Origin: an uncultured Fidelibacterota bacterium
GTDB lineage: Bacteria; Marinisomatota; Marinisomatia; Marinisomatales; UBA1611
Assembly: GCA_913045415.1 (NCBI GenBank)
Contig: CAJWPW010000080.1
Coordinates: forward strand, 1 to 6,027
DNA: 6,027 bases
Direction of reading: 5' to 3'
The position numbers were made by a program, and so were the translations under genes. Positions 1-5,191 of the stretch are shown piece by piece; the first letter of the stretch is position 1; the number at the start of each line of letters is the position of its first letter. The notes under the pieces were generated by a model. It was given only the letters and a program-made list of their open reading frames with translations, was not told where the DNA came from and did not search any database.

Positions 1-43
1 CAATGATTTCAGGGATGTGAAGAAAATGATTCTATTGAAGTAG
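1..43 (+). CDS. 3' end of a probable T9SS-secreted protein (partial)
   Basis: Only the last 13 codons are inside the window, read from base 2 to a TAG at 41-43: NDFRDVKKMILLK. The other two + strand frames stop almost at once (TGA at 4-6 and at 18-20). The tail has the look of the last beta strand of a type IX secretion C-terminal sorting domain, usually an aromatic residue, a few polar residues, then a basic pair and a hydrophobic run ending in LK. The 504-aa propeller protein in this window ends in a comparable way (GYTQTVKSIYLK). A strong terminator begins 39 bp after the stop, which supports a real gene end. What the rest of the protein does cannot be seen. The call rests on a short stretch, so confidence is moderate. 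Confidence 0.55.
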   Translation, partial: NDFRDVKKMILLK

Positions 44-82
44 AAAATATTATTGTTATTTCGCAATAATTAAATTGCAAAT

Positions 83-118
83 AAAAAAGGGCTTCTAACC
101 AAGTCCTTTTTTATTTTT
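83..118 (+). terminator. Rho-independent terminator, possibly bidirectional
   Basis: AAAAAAGGGCTT (83-94) pairs with AAGTCCTTTTTT (101-112) over 12 positions with one G-T wobble, around a 6-nt loop (95-100). It is followed by A and five T (113-118). It ends the partial + strand gene whose stop is at 41-43. The left arm is A-rich, so the minus-strand transcript also gets a U-run. The hairpin may therefore also stop the convergent transporter transcript, which ends at 203, about 90 bp away. Confidence 0.85.
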
Positions 119-202
119 CATAATAAAATAAATCGTTACTTATTCGTAAACATTTTCAATTCCATTTCATTGAACTCCTGAGCTTATTATTTGAATGGTT
201 TG

Positions 203-1591
203 TTACCACCAGCCAATCATTTTCCACCAGATAGAGCCAATCCCGAGCCAAACCACCAGGTGATAAATTGAAACAATAAACCCAATTCTAAACCAGGCCA
301 GTGGTTGGACATAACCATTCCCAAAATAAATAATAACAGGTCCTGTGGAATAATTGGTTAAACAACCGCATAAGTTGGAAAAATAAGCCATTACACCTAC
401 TACGAGAAATGGATTCAAACCTACACCAGATGCCACAAGAAAAATTGTTCCAACCAAAGCTACAATATGAGCAGTGAGCATGGAAAAAAAATACATGGAA
501 TAAAAATAAATTAGCGTCAGAGCAATAAGAAGCATTATGGGGGAAATACCAGTTAATCCGTTTTCGATCAAATTCCCAAACCAACCTATAAACCCTAAAT
601 CTTTCAATCCTGTTGCCAGTGTTAACAACCCGCCGAGCCAAATGAGCGCATCCCACGCTTTATGATTTTTCACCAATTGATCCCATGTCAAAGTACGAGT
701 AAGTAAAATGATCACTAAACCCAAGAAAGCAACCGTGGTGGTACCCCAACCATGAAAGGGTTTGGTTGACCAAAGAATCAGCATCAGTCCAAGAGTGCAA
801 GCGGTAATAATCTCCTGGCGAGACCATGGTCCAAGAGATTGAATATCTTCTTGAATTTTTTCACGTATCGGTTGGATTGAATCGATTGTGGGCGTTGAGA
901 TGTAATTAATCAATAATGGGAGTCCAGCCAAGCCGATCAATCCGGGAACGATGCCGCCCTTAGCCCATGTGAACCAATCAAATTCAATCTCAAAAATATC
1001 AAATGCTGCTTTAGAAACCAATGGATTGGCGGCCATCCCGGTAAGAAACATTGCTGCAGTAATGAGGTTGGCATGAGCGCCCACAAGGTGCAGATACTGT
1101 CCTGCTTTTTCCGGTTTATTTTTTGGTGATGATCCCAATGTGCGGGATATGGAATCAACGATGGGTGCTAAGATTCCCCCACCACGGGCTGTATTAGATG
1201 GGACCACGGGACCAAGGATAAATTCTGCCAAACAAATTGCATAGCCTAACCCTGTGATTGATCGCCCCAGAATTAAAATACAGAGTAATGCAATTCGTCG
1301 TCCCAGCCCGGTCTCGATCACAGCACCGGCGATCATGAATGCGACAACAACCAACCAAGTTGTTGTATCGCTGTATCCCATTAATGCGCTTTTCAAAGGG
1401 AGAATTCCCACCGTGACAACAAATGTCAGCCCTGTTAATACACTCACTGCCATTGGAATTGCCCGAACCATCAATGATGCAATAACTGTAAGAAAAACAA
1501 TGAATAATTGGTATGCTTGGGTATCCAAACCATCGGGGCCGCCGATGAACCACAACGATAGCCCTGCAAATACGGGGAAAAGTCCTTTCAA
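203..1591 (-). CDS. DASS-family (SLC13-like) dicarboxylate/anion transporter
   Basis: A 462-aa, very hydrophobic inner-membrane protein with about a dozen probable membrane segments, the usual length for the divalent anion:Na+ symporter family. The two repeat-related signature loops are visible. The first is 'PSNTARGGG' at residues 131-139, with the SNT motif at 132-134. The second is 'CLTNYSTGP' at 410-418. A stretch around 362-383 (FYSMYFF then TAHIVALVGTIF) resembles the CitT/TtdT/YbhI and plant DiT1 2-oxoglutarate/malate translocator branch more than the NadC/SdcS branch. Family knowledge suggests uptake or exchange of a C4-C6 di- or tricarboxylate such as malate, succinate, 2-oxoglutarate, tartrate or citrate; the substrate cannot be told here. 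The start codon is TTG, supported by a well-placed AAGGA. It diverges from the oxygenase gene across 72 bp and appears to be a single-gene transcript ending near the hairpin at 83-118. Confidence 0.92.
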   Translation of the reverse strand: MKGLFPVFAGLSLWFIGGPDGLDTQAYQLFIVFLTVIASLMVRAIPMAVSVLTGLTFVVTVGILPLKSALMGYSDTTTWLVVVAFMIAGAVIETGLGRRIALLCILILGRSITGLGYAICLAEFILGPVVPSNTARGGGILAPIVDSISRTLGSSPKNKPEKAGQYLHLVGAHANLITAAMFLTGMAANPLVSKAAFDIFEIEFDWFTWAKGGIVPGLIGLAGLPLLINYISTPTIDSIQPIREKIQEDIQSLGPWSRQEIITACTLGLMLILWSTKPFHGWGTTTVAFLGLVIILLTRTLTWDQLVKNHKAWDALIWLGGLLTLATGLKDLGFIGWFGNLIENGLTGISPIMLLIALTLIYFYSMYFFSMLTAHIVALVGTIFLVASGVGLNPFLVVGVMAYFSNLCGCLTNYSTGPVIIYFGNGYVQPLAWFRIGFIVSIYHLVVWLGIGSIWWKMIGWW

Positions 1592-1598
1592 GTATTTA

Positions 1599-1603
1599 TC
1601 CTT
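1599..1603 (-). promoter_or_regulatory. Ribosome binding site for the TTG start of the transporter
   Basis: Read on the minus strand, AAAAAGGATAAATAC precedes TTG at 1591-1589. AAGGA ends 7 nt before the start codon. This is the only good Shine-Dalgarno match nearby and there is no ATG alternative close by in frame, so it decides the non-ATG start. The first encoded residues (KGLFPVFAGLSLWF) lead directly into the first membrane segment. Confidence 0.65.
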
Positions 1604-1604
1604 T

Positions 1605-1633
1605 TTGAAATAAAATATGACACATAATTTAAC
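1605..1633 (+). promoter_or_regulatory. Possible sigma70-like promoter for the oxygenase gene (weak)
   Basis: TTGAAA (1605-1610) and TTTAAC (1628-1633) are separated by 17 bp, giving 5/6 and 4/6 matches to the -35 and -10 consensus. They lie in the 72-bp divergent spacer, about 30 bp before the ATG at 1664. AT-rich DNA gives such matches by chance and the promoter consensus of this lineage is uncertain, so this is only a candidate. I could not pick a convincing promoter for the minus-strand transporter in the same spacer. Confidence 0.2.
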
Positions 1634-1663
1634 ATCTGCCTAAATTGAGTCCCTAAAAAACAT

Positions 1664-2257
1664 ATGGCAACACATTCACAACATATTCATACATTTTTTC
1701 CTGAAATTTCAGACAAATATCGACTTGAAATTTTAAAAGATTTGAAAAAATATTCATCTCGGTTGCAACAGTCCCATTTAATCAATAACAGATGGGAGAA
1801 CCTGTATCTTGATCCATATCATGTTCCTGCTGTTAAACATGTTTTTATGGCTGCATCTGTTTTTGCGAAAAAAATTACAAATAAACCAGTCATTGTCCCC
1901 CACCAGGGCTTGGGCATTTCTTTTGATGAATTCTGGTTTAATGTAGCAAAATCTGGGGAATCCACTGGGTGGCACGATCATAAAAAAAAAGCTGTAATAT
2001 CTGGTGTTTATTACTTGGATATTCATGATAATTCCGGTGATATTCATTTCCGGTCAAAAGTGAAAGAGAAATGGAATGAATGGTCCCTGAAACCTGAAAC
2101 TGGAAAAATGATTCTCTTTGATTCAAAATTAGAGCACTCAGTATCAGAAAACAAAAGTTGTCATCCCAGAATTTCACTAGCCTTCAACCTCTATACTTTA
2201 CCTTTGGAAATACAGGATCATACGGCTCAATATTCCACTAATAAATTCTTTTCATAG
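1664..2257 (+). CDS. Putative 2-oxoglutarate/Fe(II)-dependent oxygenase
   Basis: A 197-aa protein without signal peptide or membrane segment, presumably cytoplasmic. The C-terminal half (residues 88-175) has the jelly-roll pattern of the small '2OG-Fe(II) oxygenase' family I recall as TIGR02466/PF13759: 'FWFNVAKSGE', then H104-D105-H106, 'SGVYYLD' (113-119), 'SGDIHFRS' (124-131), a glycine before 'MILFDSKLEHSV' (149-160), and 'RISLAFNL' (169-176). Likely metal ligands are H104, H106 (at the place of the Asp in the usual HxD pair) and H158; R169 is the candidate 2-oxoglutarate-binding arginine. The N-terminal 85 residues are less conserved-looking. The substrate of this family is generally not known, so no reaction beyond 2OG-coupled hydroxylation is claimed. 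The ATG at 1664 is the first in frame after TGA at 1646-1648. No Shine-Dalgarno site is seen, only an A-run. The next gene follows after 21 bp. Confidence 0.8.
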   Translation: MATHSQHIHTFFPEISDKYRLEILKDLKKYSSRLQQSHLINNRWENLYLDPYHVPAVKHVFMAASVFAKKITNKPVIVPHQGLGISFDEFWFNVAKSGESTGWHDHKKKAVISGVYYLDIHDNSGDIHFRSKVKEKWNEWSLKPETGKMILFDSKLEHSVSENKSCHPRISLAFNLYTLPLEIQDHTAQYSTNKFFS

Positions 2258-2278
2258 TCAGTGTAAAAAATTCAGAAT

Positions 2279-3793
2279 ATGATAAATCGATTTAGTATTT
2301 TATTCTTTATTTTTCAGATCATCTATGCAAATGATTTTGCCCAGAGTACATTAGTTTCAGGGGAAGTAACCAACCATAATCTTTACCCTGAAATGGCCGT
2401 AACGGATTCAGGAAAAATTTATATAGTCTGGGTTAATACACAAGGTGGCGGCGATGTTCATTTCACCATGTCTATTGACCACGGACAAACTTTTACCAAT
2501 TTTTCAACAGTAAATCAGGTTGAGAATCATGCAATAACTATTGGGTTCAGCGGGCCGCAAATAGAAGTATGGCGCGATACAATCCATGTCATTTGGTCAG
2601 ATCAACGGAATGGGTATGATCATTCAACAATCTATTATGCCCGGTCTATCGATCAGGGACTGACGTGGGAAGAAATGCGGATTGGTTATCCCAATGGTGT
2701 CAATTTTTACCCTGAACTATTAATTGATTCACAAGGAATTTTGCATGCGTCCTTCCATTATTATTCACCGGGGTCGTTTGCCTACCAATACATCGCCCAT
2801 ACGTATTCCTCTGATGGAGGAGAATCGTGGTCGAATTTTAACATCGTTAGCGATTATGAATCTGGGGAGCCTTGCGATTGTTGCCCCGTAGAACTCCACG
2901 AAATGCCAGATGGAAAGATCATAAATGGATTTAGGAATAATGAGAATGATATTCGAGATATGTTTTCAATGGATTGGCATCCCGAAGACTCATCATGGAT
3001 CAATTTATCTCCCATGTCTTACGATGATTATTTTGTGAATTACTGCCCTACAAGCGGCCCCAGTCTTGTCAGTCGGGATTCTACAGTAGCTATGGCTTAT
3101 ATGTCGGAAACAAATAGCGAAAACCGAATTTTTCTTACTCTATCCCATGACTTGGGGGATACTTTCTCAGTCAGGATCCCAATGGAATTGACCAGCGGCG
3201 TTAATTATCATCAAAACCATCCTTCAGCCGTAATGACCCAAGATGGCAATATCCATGTGATTTGGGAAGACAGTAGAAATTTTGGCAATATTCTTTATAG
3301 TGTTCTTGAATTGGGGCACAGTTTCATGACTGGTTTTTCAACAGTAAATGACAGCATTACATCATCCCCGGAGATTGCACCCCAGTTAGCATCAGATTCA
3401 GACGATCATCTTTATGCAGTTTGGGTAGATCGTCGTTCTGGAAGACAGATAAGATTTTCAACGACATTTCCATTGGATCTTTCAATTGATAAAGAAATGA
3501 TCCCTGTATCTTTTTCACTATCTCAGCCCTACCCAAATCCTTTTAATTCCACAACGACCATTCGGTTTTCAGTAAAGACACGGCACGGTTTCCGAGCGGA
3601 GTCGATGAATGCCGTGTCTCTACGAATATTTGATATTCATGGCAGTTTAGTGGCTTCGTTGATTGATGGATTTGTACACAAAGGAACGCACGAAATTCAG
3701 TGGAATGCATCGACTCAATCTAGTGGGATTTATTTTATTGCTCTACAGGCTCAGGGTTATACACAAACAGTTAAATCTATTTACTTAAAATGA
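2279..3793 (+). CDS. Secreted Asp-box (BNR/sialidase-like) beta-propeller with T9SS sorting domain
   Basis: A 504-aa exported protein. Residues 1 to about 17 form a signal peptide (hydrophobic core SILFFIFQII, likely cut after YA). Four Asp boxes (SxDxGxTW/F type) mark a beta-propeller: SIDHGQTF 65-72, SIDQGLTW 123-130, SSDGGESW 177-184 and SHDLGDTF 289-296. Between them sits CDCCP (199-203), followed by 'FRNNENDIRD' (218-227). I recall this CxCC plus 'RNN..DIRD' pattern from exo-alpha-sialidase-like propellers of unknown activity. Residues from about 412 to 504 are a type IX secretion C-terminal sorting domain (QPYPNPFNSTTTIRFS, then 'SLRIFDIHG', 'SSGIYFIALQA', end SIYLK). The protein should be moved to the cell surface or released. 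Sialidase catalytic residues are not evident, so it may bind glycans or proteins rather than cut. A palindromic repeat is inserted in frame in the sorting domain (residues 432-449). No Shine-Dalgarno site precedes the ATG. Confidence 0.88.
   Translation: MINRFSILFFIFQIIYANDFAQSTLVSGEVTNHNLYPEMAVTDSGKIYIVWVNTQGGGDVHFTMSIDHGQTFTNFSTVNQVENHAITIGFSGPQIEVWRDTIHVIWSDQRNGYDHSTIYYARSIDQGLTWEEMRIGYPNGVNFYPELLIDSQGILHASFHYYSPGSFAYQYIAHTYSSDGGESWSNFNIVSDYESGEPCDCCPVELHEMPDGKIINGFRNNENDIRDMFSMDWHPEDSSWINLSPMSYDDYFVNYCPTSGPSLVSRDSTVAMAYMSETNSENRIFLTLSHDLGDTFSVRIPMELTSGVNYHQNHPSAVMTQDGNIHVIWEDSRNFGNILYSVLELGHSFMTGFSTVNDSITSSPEIAPQLASDSDDHLYAVWVDRRSGRQIRFSTTFPLDLSIDKEMIPVSFSLSQPYPNPFNSTTTIRFSVKTRHGFRAESMNAVSLRIFDIHGSLVASLIDGFVHKGTHEIQWNASTQSSGIYFIALQAQGYTQTVKSIYLK
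3572..3623. repeat. 52-bp palindromic (REP/MITE-like) element inside the sorting-domain coding sequence
   Basis: GTAAAGACACGGCA (3572-3585) and TGCCGTGTCTCTAC (3610-3623) are 14-bp inverted repeats with a single mismatch (3575 against 3620); the inner 10 bp are perfect. The 24-bp centre contains a second imperfect stem: TTC 3590-3592 with GAA 3607-3609, and CGA 3593-3595 with TCG 3602-3604. The outer arms match, from memory, a repeat of form GTAGAGACACGGCA/TGCCGTGTCTCTAC found in several bacterial phyla. The centre (TTTCCGAGCGGAGTCGATGAA) resembles the 'TTCCGAGCGGAGTCGA' repeat common between genes in Bacteroidetes-type genomes. It is GC-rich relative to its surroundings. It is translated as VKTRHGFRAESMNAVSLR (residues 432-449) without a stop. 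There is no other copy in the window. Confidence 0.8.
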
Positions 3794-3853
3794 GTCCTAA
3801 TCATCGTAGATTGGTGGGTAATCCATTCTTACAATTAATACTAACTTTTATTT

Positions 3854-3860
3854 AAAAGGA
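3854..3860 (+). promoter_or_regulatory. Ribosome binding site of the cysteine-rich gene
   Basis: AAAAGGA ends 7 nt before the ATG at 3868. It is clearly better than the upstream regions of the oxygenase and propeller genes, which lack a Shine-Dalgarno match. This suggests efficient and independent initiation for the small cysteine-rich protein. Confidence 0.7.
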
Positions 3861-3867
3861 AAACATA

Positions 3868-4179
3868 ATGAATCGTTTAACAGTAGGAATTCTTCTATCT
3901 TTTACAGTTATTTTATCTGTGACTGCCTTGAATTATACACCAGATCCACTTTCTAGTAGCTCCAATTGTCAATATAAATCTGCCTGTGGCTCTAGTTGCG
4001 CCAAACTTTGTTGTGCACAAAAAGCCAAAGCCTGTGGCTCTAATTGCACCAAACCTTGTTGTGCACAAAAAGCCAAAGCATGTGGTCTTGATTGCACCAA
4101 ACCATGTTGTGTGCAAAAGGCCAAAGCATGTGGCCCTGATTGCACCAAACCATGTTGTGCGGAGAAGAAAGGAATCTGA
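3868..4179 (+). CDS. Secreted cysteine-rich tandem-repeat protein (CX3CX3CC x4)
   Basis: A 103-aa protein that I do not recognise as a named family. Residues 1-20 are a clear signal peptide (NRLTVGILLSFTVILSVTA), with no lipobox cysteine at the likely cut. A short Ser/Pro linker (about 21-38, with one Cys at 34) follows, and then four 16-residue repeats at 39-54, 55-70, 71-86 and 87-102 of form ACGxxCTKPCCAQKAK. Each repeat has the cysteine pattern CX3CX3CC, giving 17 cysteines in all, with lysines between. No histidine or aromatic residue lies in the repeats. Such density suggests thiolate metal binding (metallothionein-like) or a disulphide-stapled rod outside the cytoplasm; both are inference. 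The stop is only 5 nt before the next start, so it is probably cotranscribed with the DUF1028 gene. The ATG is supported by AAAAGGA 7 nt upstream. Confidence 0.85.
   Translation: MNRLTVGILLSFTVILSVTALNYTPDPLSSSSNCQYKSACGSSCAKLCCAQKAKACGSNCTKPCCAQKAKACGLDCTKPCCVQKAKACGPDCTKPCCAEKKGI
3982..4173 (+). repeat. Four 48-bp tandem coding repeats
   Basis: Units lie at 3982-4029, 4030-4077, 4078-4125 and 4126-4173, each 48 bp (16 codons). Units 1 and 2 differ at only 3 of 48 positions. Unit 3 carries more changes, and unit 4 diverges in its last 12 bases, where the gene ends. The 48-bp period is a multiple of three, so copies can be gained or lost without a frameshift. The close match of units 1 and 2 points to a recent duplication. 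Confidence 0.9.
4168..4173 (+). promoter_or_regulatory. Ribosome binding site selecting the ATG at 4185
   Basis: AAAGGA lies 11 nt before ATG 4185-4187, in a purine-rich stretch (GGAGAAGAAAGGA) that is also the end of the cysteine-rich gene. It favours 4185 over an in-frame ATG at 4140, which would sit inside the repeats and put 15 extra residues before the signal peptide. Confidence 0.55.
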
Positions 4180-4184
4180 TTTTC

Positions 4185-5183
4185 ATGTTATCAACCGCCA
4201 AAATTTTTCAAAATTATCTCCTAACACCCGGAATTCTTCTGGGTGTTTTGTTTTCCCAACCTATTTCAGAATCAATTCCGGTCCACACATATTCCATTGT
4301 CGCATTAGACGCAGAAACCGGTGAATTGGGCGTAGCTGTCCAAAGCCATTGGTTTTCCGTAGGATCTCTCGTTCCATGGGCAAAAGCTGGAGTGGGCGCT
4401 GTGGCAACTCAATCTTTTGTAAAAGTGGACTATGGTCCCGATGGGTTAAAACTTATGGAAGGGGGAATGTCCGCTGAATCTGCACTGAATAAATTAGTGT
4501 TGGAAGATGAAGGCGAAGCAGTCCGACAGGTTGCAATGATCGATGTGAAGGGAAATGTAGCAACCCATACTGGATCCAAATGTATTTATGCTGCAGGACA
4601 CCAGATTGGAAATAATTATTCGGTACAAGCTAACCTCATGGAAAATGAAACAGTTTGGCCAGCTATGGCAAAAGCTTTTGAAAACACTGAAGGTGATTTA
4701 GCTGATAAAATGATGGCTGCTTTATACGCAGCAGAAGGAGAAGGTGGAGATATCCGAGGAAAACAATCTGCGGCCATGTTGATTGTCACCGGCGAGCCAA
4801 CAGGTGTCTCGTGGAAAGATGTGGTCATGGATATTCGAGTTGATGATCATGCGGAACCACTGAAAGAACTAAAGCGACTGATCCGTGTTCATCGAGCCTA
4901 TCAGCATGCAAACAAAGGGGACTATTACCTGGAGTTTAGTGAAATCGATAAAGCCTTGTCAGAGTATGAAATGGCAGCTAAATATTATCCTGAAAATCCA
5001 GAGTTGCCATACTGGTCTGCTATCACATTAGCCAGTAAGGGACAATTAGAGAAAGCATTGCCAATATTCAAGGATGTTTTTAAGCGAGAACCACGATTGC
5101 GAAAATTAACACCAAGATTGGTTAACGCGGGGTTACTACCTGACGACCCTGAATTAATTGAAACAATCATGAAGGTAGATTAA
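4185..5183 (+). CDS. Secreted DUF1028 (Ntn-hydrolase-like) protein with TPR-like C-terminus
   Basis: 332 aa from the ATG at 4185. Residues 1 to about 28 look like a signal peptide (basic residue at 6, hydrophobic LLTPGILLGVLF). The DUF1028 domain runs from about 34 to 240: 'HTYSIVALDAETGELGVAVQS' begins at 34, then 'GVGAVATQSF' (69-78), 'YGPDGLKLMEGG' (83-94), 'VATHTGSKC' (125-133), 'YSVQANLM' (145-152), 'GGDIRGKQSAAMLIV' (187-201), and RVDDH with PLKEL (218-229). The family belongs to the N-terminal-nucleophile hydrolase fold; its substrate is not established. T35 is a candidate nucleophile because cytoplasmic members, as I recall, begin Met-Thr-Phe-Ser. Residues 250-305 form TPR-like helices (KALSEYEMAAKYYPENPELPYW, then KALPIFKDVFKREP). 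It follows the cysteine-rich gene after 5 nt and precedes the alpha/beta hydrolase by 8 nt, which suggests one operon of exported proteins. Confidence 0.88.
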   Translation: MLSTAKIFQNYLLTPGILLGVLFSQPISESIPVHTYSIVALDAETGELGVAVQSHWFSVGSLVPWAKAGVGAVATQSFVKVDYGPDGLKLMEGGMSAESALNKLVLEDEGEAVRQVAMIDVKGNVATHTGSKCIYAAGHQIGNNYSVQANLMENETVWPAMAKAFENTEGDLADKMMAALYAAEGEGGDIRGKQSAAMLIVTGEPTGVSWKDVVMDIRVDDHAEPLKELKRLIRVHRAYQHANKGDYYLEFSEIDKALSEYEMAAKYYPENPELPYWSAITLASKGQLEKALPIFKDVFKREPRLRKLTPRLVNAGLLPDDPELIETIMKVD

Positions 5184-5191
5184 AGAATTTT

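Noticed and set aside
63..78. Small inverted repeat GCAAT/ATTGC
   Set aside because: Only 5 bp per arm in AT-rich DNA; not a credible operator or terminator beside the much stronger hairpin at 83-112.
3173..3181. 'RIP' (residues 299-301) as the sialidase arginine motif of the propeller
   Set aside because: The catalytic (F/Y)RIP of sialidases lies before the first Asp box near the N-terminus; here it follows the fourth box, so it is most likely a chance match.
3842..3849. TAACTTTT as a Bacteroidetes-type -7 promoter box for the cysteine-rich gene
   Set aside because: It matches TAnnTTTG at all but the last base, but there is no TTTG/TTG box at the expected distance upstream (the nearest TTG is about 28 bp away), and AT-rich spacers give such matches by chance.
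3982..4173. CRISPR array
   Set aside because: The repeats are directly adjacent with no unique spacers, and they encode a regular protein repeat in the frame of a gene with signal peptide and ribosome site.
3868..4179. RiPP precursor modified by the nearby 2OG oxygenase
   Set aside because: The protein has a Sec signal peptide rather than a RiPP leader, no radical SAM, cyclodehydratase or peptidase-transporter gene is in view, and the oxygenase is two genes away. The link is not supported.
4140..4184. Upstream in-frame ATG at 4140 as the start of the DUF1028 gene
   Set aside because: It lies inside the last cysteine repeat, has no Shine-Dalgarno site, and would put 15 non-hydrophobic residues before the signal peptide. 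ATG 4185 follows the previous stop and has AAAGGA upstream.
3986..4324. A second long open frame through the cysteine repeats (+ strand)
   Set aside because: A 48-bp period without stops in one copy leaves every frame open, so this is a by-product of the repeat. It has no ribosome site and runs into the DUF1028 gene.
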